A stretch of 64,000 nucleotides of DNA, from contig NZ_AP022567.1 of assembly GCF_010727475.1 (NCBI RefSeq), positions 2,232,001 to 2,296,000 on the forward strand, given 5' to 3'. Position numbers and translations under genes: made by a program. This DNA comes from Mycolicibacterium mageritense (GTDB lineage Bacteria > Actinomycetota > Actinomycetes > Mycobacteriales > Mycobacteriaceae). Positions 63,668 to 64,000 of the stretch are shown in pieces; the stretch's first letter is position 1, and every line of letters begins with the position of its first letter. The notes under the pieces are model-generated. The model was not told the origin of the DNA and ran no database searches. It worked only from the letters and a program-made list of their open reading frames with translations.

Positions 63668-63904
63668 ATGAATACCAACCGTTTCACCCGATTCGTCGCC
63701 GCGCCCGCCCTCGCCGCGGGAGCGATCGGTATCGCCGCGCTCAGCCTGGCGGGCACCGCGTCCGCCAGCAGCTACACGCCGCCGACGCCGCGGCCCGGGA
63801 TCGTCGCAGTGCCGCACACCTACGCGAGCCCCGCGGCGTCGGCCTACCCCGGCGCGTGGTGGCACCGCCATCACCCGTCGCTGTTCAGCCCGTACGGCCG
63901 GTAG
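63668..63904 (+). CDS. Small secreted protein
   Basis: 78 aa. The N-terminal signal peptide is basic (MNTNRFTRF), hydrophobic (AAGAIGIAALSLAG) and ends TASA|SS with a plausible AxA cleavage site near residue 33. The mature ~45 residues are rich in Pro, Tyr, His and Trp (AYPGAWWHRHHPSLFSPYGR). CAGGAG precedes the ATG. I do not recognise a family; small Pro/Tyr-rich exported proteins of this type are common in mycobacteria. Confidence 0.8.
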   Translation: MNTNRFTRFVAAPALAAGAIGIAALSLAGTASASSYTPPTPRPGIVAVPHTYASPAASAYPGAWWHRHHPSLFSPYGR

Positions 63905-63914
63905 AGCCACGACC

Positions 63915-63937
63915 GGTCTCCCGCTTGCCGGGAGGCC
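63915..63937 (+). terminator. Hairpin after the small secreted protein gene
   Basis: GGTCTCCCG and CGGGAGGCC pair with one G-T wobble around a 5-nt loop, 10 nt past the stop codon. There is no T-tract. Confidence 0.4.
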
Positions 63938-63960
63938 GGCCGGCAGGGAAAGTGGCCACC

Positions 63961-64000
63961 ATGCATCTGGACGAGCTGCAATGGTTCGTCGTCCTGGCCG
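63961..64000 (+). CDS. LysR-family transcriptional regulator, N-terminal fragment
   Basis: The first 13 codons, MHLDELQWFVVLA, match the start of the LysR-type HTH helix 1. The gene continues beyond the right edge. Confidence 0.6.
   Translation, partial: MHLDELQWFVVLA

Overview
The window is high-GC DNA with densely packed, frequently overlapping genes and no rRNA, tRNA, CRISPR array or insertion sequence that I can see. The gene content points to a fast-growing mycobacterium (Mycolicibacterium, M. smegmatis-like). The evidence is a DUF222/HNH 13E12-repeat protein, mycofactocin-type dehydrogenases, a DUF3159 membrane protein, an LCP cell-wall ligase, several FadE/FadD-type enzymes, an EthA/MymA-type monooxygenase, many TetR regulators, and starts that look leaderless (TANNNT box 6-8 nt upstream of ATG/GTG). 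The genus is inferred from these families, not from a search.

Left part (1-18.3 kb): a truncated tricarboxylate-receptor lipoprotein; a FadE-SDR pair with a divergent GbsR/MarR-type regulator and a methyltransferase; a TetR; a 36-codon leaderless small ORF; a CGNR regulator divergent from a hydrolase / HAD dehalogenase / MDR operon; an SsuABC/TauABC-type importer; a DUF3159 protein; a P450 divergent from a TetR-CorA pair; and an aminoglycoside-phosphotransferase-like kinase / SDR / acyl-CoA dehydrogenase operon resembling a split ACAD10/ACAD11 system.

Middle part (18.4-33.7 kb): this is the most interesting segment. It is an accessory oxidative island built from two copies of the same regulatory plan. 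Each copy has a flavoenzyme gene on the + strand (Baeyer-Villiger monooxygenase with a hydrolase, or an amine oxidase), a divergent paralogous TetR gene, and a minus-strand operon downstream of the TetR. One operon holds two saccharopine-dehydrogenase-like proteins, a FAD oxidase and a 7-TM protein. The other holds an NDMA/mycofactocin-type alcohol dehydrogenase, an acyl-CoA synthetase, a PhaC-like synthase and a lipase-like hydrolase. All four transcription units and both regulator genes carry the same 21-bp operator, WCGA(N4)GAATCGW(N2)TYGA. In the two regulator genes the operator covers the -10 box and the GTG start. Together these genes look like one regulon that oxidises a ketone- or amine-containing hydrophobic substrate and feeds an acyl-CoA pool.

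Right part (33.8-64 kb): pntA-pntB transhydrogenase; a FadE; a LacI-regulated group (mycofactocin-type SDR, Gfo/Idh/MocA enzyme, amino-acid permease) with twin operators; a UPF0303 protein; a 13E12 HNH protein; and a large minus-strand catabolic cluster (GMC oxidoreductase, OYE-type flavin/FeS reductase, MFS, HisD-like dehydrogenase, VOC protein, aspartate ammonia-lyase-like enzyme, ThuA). A PucR regulator lies upstream of that cluster, with a divergent ThDP enzyme and a second mycofactocin-type SDR beyond it and an aldo/keto reductase converging on the SDR. The window closes with an LCP protein, a NarL-type two-component pair, a small secreted protein and the first codons of a LysR regulator.
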